From contig CAVUIW010000005.1 of the NCBI GenBank assembly GCA_963741525.1, positions 248,001-312,000 of the forward strand: a stretch of DNA of 64,000 nt. Reading direction: 5' to 3'. The position numbers and the translations under genes are program-made. Numbering within the stretch: the stretch's first letter is position 1; every line of letters starts with the position of its first letter. The notes beneath the pieces were generated by a model that was not told the DNA's origin, ran no database searches, and worked only from the letters and a program-made list of their open reading frames with translations. Positions 61,187 to 64,000 of this stretch are shown one piece after another. Source of the DNA: JANNSX01 sp963741525. GTDB taxonomy: Bacteria; Pseudomonadota; Alphaproteobacteria; Rhizobiales; Hyphomicrobiaceae.

Positions 61187-61966
61187 CTATTCTTCGAGCG
61201 CGCCCTCCTCGACATTCTCGAAGTAGGCGGCGTGCACCTTCGGATCGTTGAGCACCTTGTGCAGGCTTCCGGCGGAAATGACCTCGCCGGCGTCCATCAC
61301 CATGGCCCGGTCGGCGATGGTCTCGAGCAACTCAATGCGGTGCTCGACGATGATGATGGCGACGTTCATCTCCTTCGACAGGATGCGGATCAGATCGTCG
61401 AACTCGTCGACCTCGGAGTTGATGAGGCCGGCGGCGGGCTCGTCCATCAGCAGCAGGGGAGGACGGCGCATCATCAGGCAACCGAGCAGCAGCTTGCGGC
61501 GGTTGAGCGTGTCGAGCTGCGCCGTCGGCAGGTCGTCCGGCACGTTCAAACGGACGAGCTCGGTGCCCCATTCGGCGTGATGGCGGGTGAGATAGGGCCT
61601 GAATGCCTGCCGCGCCGCCTTCAGCGTCTGCCCGACGGTAAGCTCGTCGGGGACGACCGGCGTCTGATAGGTGCGGCCTATGCCGAGGCGCGCGCGCGCG
61701 AACAGCGGCAGCTTCGTCACGTCCTTGCCTTGGAACATCACGCGGCCGGACTTCGGCTGCAGACGGCCCGACAGCACCTCGAACAGGCTCGTCTTGCCGG
61801 CGCCGTTCGGGCCGATGATGCCCAGCACCTCGCCGCGCGACACCTCGAGTGAAATCTCGCGCAGAATCTCCCGTCCCCCGAGATCGAGGCTGATGTCTTG
61901 ACAGGAGAATATGGGAGGCGACGAACGCGGGGAAACCCCCGCGTTCGCCGTCAATGCGGTTTGCAT
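61187..61966 (-). CDS. livG: Branched-chain-type ABC transporter ATPase (LivG family)
   Basis: A 259-residue ATPase from ATG 61966, which overlaps the stop of the binding-protein gene. Walker A GIIGPNGAGKTSLFEVLSG, Q-loop IGRTYQTPVVPDELTV, Walker B PLLLMDEPAAGLINSEVDEF and H-loop IIIVEHRIELLETIADRAMV. The signature loop is altered: LNRRKLLLGCLMMRRPP instead of LSxGxQR, although the LSGGQ-like position in most LivG proteins is L-S-Y-G. It pairs with LivF. Confidence 0.9.
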   Translation of the reverse strand: MQTALTANAGVSPRSSPPIFSCQDISLDLGGREILREISLEVSRGEVLGIIGPNGAGKTSLFEVLSGRLQPKSGRVMFQGKDVTKLPLFARARLGIGRTYQTPVVPDELTVGQTLKAARQAFRPYLTRHHAEWGTELVRLNVPDDLPTAQLDTLNRRKLLLGCLMMRRPPLLLMDEPAAGLINSEVDEFDDLIRILSKEMNVAIIIVEHRIELLETIADRAMVMDAGEVISAGSLHKVLNDPKVHAAYFENVEEGALEE

Positions 61967-63261
61967 CAAGCCCAAGACCAGGGACGGAGCTTCGATTCCG
62001 CCAGCACGTCGGGATAGACGATCTTGTGCTGGACGTCCTGCACCTGCACGTAGAGCTGGCCCATGCCCTCCTCGAGGGTCTTGGCGGTGATCGGGTGGCC
62101 GTCGTCCGGGTAGTGGGCGGCTTCCTGCCACGGATTGTTGAGGTCCATGTAGCCGCAGACGCCGCGATAGGGATTGTTGCGTATCCAGTCGCAGACGCCC
62201 TTGAAGTCATTGGGATCGCCGACGGCTTCCCAGGCGAGCTTCAACCACTGCATCGTGTCATAGGCATTGCCGGTGTAGACGAGGCCCATGATGCCGGGGA
62301 AGCGCTTGACGTACTTCTCGCGGAAGGCCTTGCCCTTCTCGTCGGCGTAGACGCCCAAGACCGTCGACCAGACGAAGCCTTCGGCCTCGGCGCCAGCCAG
62401 CTGCAGGAATTCGGGCTGCGAGGGGCCGTACTGCATGTAGATGAGCGGCCCGGGTTTCACAGGGTCGGCCAGCCACTGCTTGCAGAAGGACGCATACTCG
62501 GCGGCCACCCAGTGGTCGAGCATGACCGTGCCAGCGCCGATCTTCTTGATCTCCTGGATGACCGGGCCCCAGTCCTGCACCGGGAACTGGATGTCGGTGA
62601 TGCCGGCGAGCGTGAATTCGCTCTTCGGCAAGACCTCCTGCAGCGCCTTGGATATAGTCTGGCAGTAGGCGAGCTGCTCCTGGACGATGTGCACGCCGTT
62701 GTTCAGCGGCTTCCAGAGGCCGCGATCCTTCATATCCTTGAGGAAGATCGGGAAGGTGAAGCCGTAGTGGTCCTCGGACGGGTCGGTCTGGAAGCAATGG
62801 TCGTACTTCGGCATATTCGCTTTGACGTGCTCGGTGTAGTACCGCGATGTCACGCCCCAGAGCAGCGGGCATTTGTAGTCGACCGTCGTGTCGATCGTCG
62901 GGATCGGCGCCAGCGTGAAGGCCGTCGTAATGGCATGCACCTTGGAATCGATGAGCTTGCGGAACGAGGCCTGGCAACCTTCCGGCGACAGGATGTCGAT
63001 GTCGACGACGACCGGCTCGATCATCCGGCCACCAACACCACCAGCGGCGTTGATCTCCTCGATGGCGAGCGTCGCGCCGTTCAAATGGTCGGTGTGATCG
63101 GCGACGCCGGCGGCCGACGTTTGCGCCGTCGGCAGGCCCATGCGGATCGGCTCGGCGGCCATCGCGTGCCAGCGGGTGACCCACGGCATCGGCAGCGTCG
63201 AGGCCGCCGCGGCGGCAGCCGTCGTCTTGATGATACTACGGCGACTGATTTTCTTCGACAT
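61966..63261 (-). CDS. ABC transporter substrate-binding protein (branched-chain amino acid/amide family)
   Basis: A 431-residue periplasmic binding protein, first gene of the operon. From ATG 63261, with GGAGGAGAC right before it. The N-terminus MSKKISRRSIIKTTAAAAAA has a twin-arginine motif, so export by Tat is likely. Then PIRMGLPTAQTSAAGVADHT, LAIEEINAAGGVGGRMIEPV and IPTIDTTVDYKCPLLWGVT, the type I periplasmic binding fold of HAAT (LivK/AmiC/UrtA-like) receptors. Given the amidohydrolase in the same operon its ligand is probably a small amide. Confidence 0.9.
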   Translation of the reverse strand: MSKKISRRSIIKTTAAAAAASTLPMPWVTRWHAMAAEPIRMGLPTAQTSAAGVADHTDHLNGATLAIEEINAAGGVGGRMIEPVVVDIDILSPEGCQASFRKLIDSKVHAITTAFTLAPIPTIDTTVDYKCPLLWGVTSRYYTEHVKANMPKYDHCFQTDPSEDHYGFTFPIFLKDMKDRGLWKPLNNGVHIVQEQLAYCQTISKALQEVLPKSEFTLAGITDIQFPVQDWGPVIQEIKKIGAGTVMLDHWVAAEYASFCKQWLADPVKPGPLIYMQYGPSQPEFLQLAGAEAEGFVWSTVLGVYADEKGKAFREKYVKRFPGIMGLVYTGNAYDTMQWLKLAWEAVGDPNDFKGVCDWIRNNPYRGVCGYMDLNNPWQEAAHYPDDGHPITAKTLEEGMGQLYVQVQDVQHKIVYPDVLAESKLRPWSWA

Positions 63262-63366
63262 GTCTCCTCCTTCTCGCGGCCTTGGGATCGTTCGCCGTCC
63301 CGGCCGATGTCCTATCCTCATCCGGATTTTCGGAATCGGCAACAGTTTTGGCTTCCCTGCGTTGCC

Positions 63367-63380
63367 GACTGTATACAGTC
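63367..63380. promoter_or_regulatory. Perfect 14-bp palindrome, candidate GntR-type operator
   Basis: GACTGTA-TACAGTC is an exact palindrome in the 260-bp divergent region between the amide operon (start 63261) and the HAD gene (start 63522). TGTATACA-centred sites are typical of FCD-type GntR regulators in alphaproteobacteria. The regulator gene is not in the window. Confidence 0.5.
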
Positions 63381-63521
63381 TCTGTGCCTGCGCCACAGGC
63401 ATTCGGTGCACGGGGCCAATTCCTGAACTGCATAGCGGTTCCATTCCCCCAACACCCACCAGATTGCCATCGCTGGGCGGAGCCGCTATCGCTGCGCCGC
63501 AACACGTGACGGGGGAACCTC

Positions 63522-64000
63522 ATGAAGCTCCACGACTTCTCGACCCTGACCTTCGACTGCTACGGCACGCTCATCGACTGGGAGAGCGGGATTTGGAACG
63601 CGCTTGCGCCGCTGGCGAAGAAGGCGAAGCTCGGGCGCGAAGCGGCGCTCGAGGCCTTCAGCCTCGCCGAGACAAGCCAAGAGCACGCCACCCCCTCGCT
63701 CAAATATTCTTCGCTGCTGACGACCGTGCACGCGCGCCTCGCACACGACTGGGGAGTCCATGCCATCGCCGCCGAGCATGAGACGTTTGGCGCCTCCGTG
63801 CCGGACTGGCCGGCCTTTCCCGACAGCGCCGCTGCGCTCAAATACCTCAAGAAACACTACAAGCTCGTCATTCTCTCGAACGTCGATCGAAAGAGCTTCG
63901 CGGCGTCCAACAAGAAGCTCGGCGTCACCTTCGATGCGATCTACACCGCCGAGGACATCGGCTCCTACAAGCCGGACCCGCGAAATTTCGACTATCTCTT
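63522..64000 (+). CDS. Haloacid dehalogenase type II-like HAD hydrolase (partial)
   Basis: The first 159 residues of a HAD-superfamily hydrolase; it runs off the window end. LTFDCYGTLIDWESGIWNAL carries the nucleophile Asp in the DCYGTLIDWE motif of L-2-haloacid dehalogenases, followed by the helical cap and KHYKLVILSNVDRKS (motif II) and IGSYKPDPRNF (motif III Lys). Divergent from the amide operon with shared control region. Dehalogenase activity is likely but phosphatase relatives exist. Confidence 0.85.
   Translation, partial: MKLHDFSTLTFDCYGTLIDWESGIWNALAPLAKKAKLGREAALEAFSLAETSQEHATPSLKYSSLLTTVHARLAHDWGVHAIAAEHETFGASVPDWPAFPDSAAALKYLKKHYKLVILSNVDRKSFAASNKKLGVTFDAIYTAEDIGSYKPDPRNFDYL

Noticed and set aside
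1..64000. CRISPR arrays, tRNA or rRNA genes
   Set aside because: No regularly spaced repeats and no T-loop/anticodon patterns or rRNA core sequences were found by eye; a dedicated scan would be decisive.

Overview
The window is GC-rich alphaproteobacterial chromosome, most probably Hyphomicrobiales (Bradyrhizobium/Rhodopseudomonas-like). Grounds: codon use, arginyl-tRNA-protein transferase, class III adenylate cyclase with TPRs, several branched-chain-type ABC components, and characteristic palindromic intergenic repeats at 10245, 19803, 38140 and 42181. I found no tRNA, rRNA or CRISPR array. Assignments rest on motifs and recalled family sequences, not on searches.

Layout. 0.4-3 kb: small secreted protein, OmpR-type response regulator, Uma2-type nuclease, and a DUF433 antitoxin-like gene followed by a truncated DUF5615 toxin. 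3-10 kb: valine catabolism (mmsA and a frameshifted isobutyryl-CoA dehydrogenase), an orphan ABC binding lipoprotein, a broken receiver-domain gene, a TadG/vWA pilus protein and a phosphotriesterase-family hydrolase. 10.2-11.4 kb: non-coding, holding a decayed phage tail-collar gene. 11.4-19.6 kb: TraB/GumN protein, site-2 protease, flavodoxin-like protein, arginyltransferase, a 498-bp IS5-derived element, lytic transglycosylase, TIM-barrel isomerase and transketolase. 20-28 kb: CAP+RTX protein (frameshifted), ATP-grasp protein, acyl-CoA synthetase, a complete IS630 element and an adenylate cyclase. 28-34 kb: ArsR/AHSA1/DUF899 operon, then a folate C1 group (MetV-like and MetF-like pair, MetF, methyl-THF:corrinoid methyltransferase) and a broken amidotransferase. 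34.5-38.1 kb: P450/ferredoxin/ferredoxin reductase/SDR operon. 38-53 kb: lipoprotein, second lytic transglycosylase, two Rieske oxygenases, two SGNH proteins, M20 deacetylase, and a divergent aldehyde dehydrogenase // RidA-hydrolase-carboxymuconolactone decarboxylase group, then OsmC, SCO1/SenC and FecR proteins. 54-64 kb: an enolase-superfamily gene and an amide-use operon.

Most striking region: 55.3-63.3 kb, minus strand. Five genes for a branched-chain-type ABC importer (binding protein, LivG, LivF, LivH, LivM) run into the two subunits of an N,N-dimethylformamidase-type amidohydrolase. The LivM reading frame has no stop before the small subunit, so a permease-enzyme fusion is encoded. A perfect Shine-Dalgarno sequence and TTG codon inside the same frame could also give the free small subunit. 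The large subunit keeps the Tyr/His/Glu iron ligands. The divergent promoter region facing a haloacid-dehalogenase gene carries a perfect 14-bp palindrome.

Six or more genes carry single-base frameshifts, most restored by removing one base from a short G or C run. Either the assembly over-calls homopolymers or these genes are decaying; the sequence alone cannot decide.
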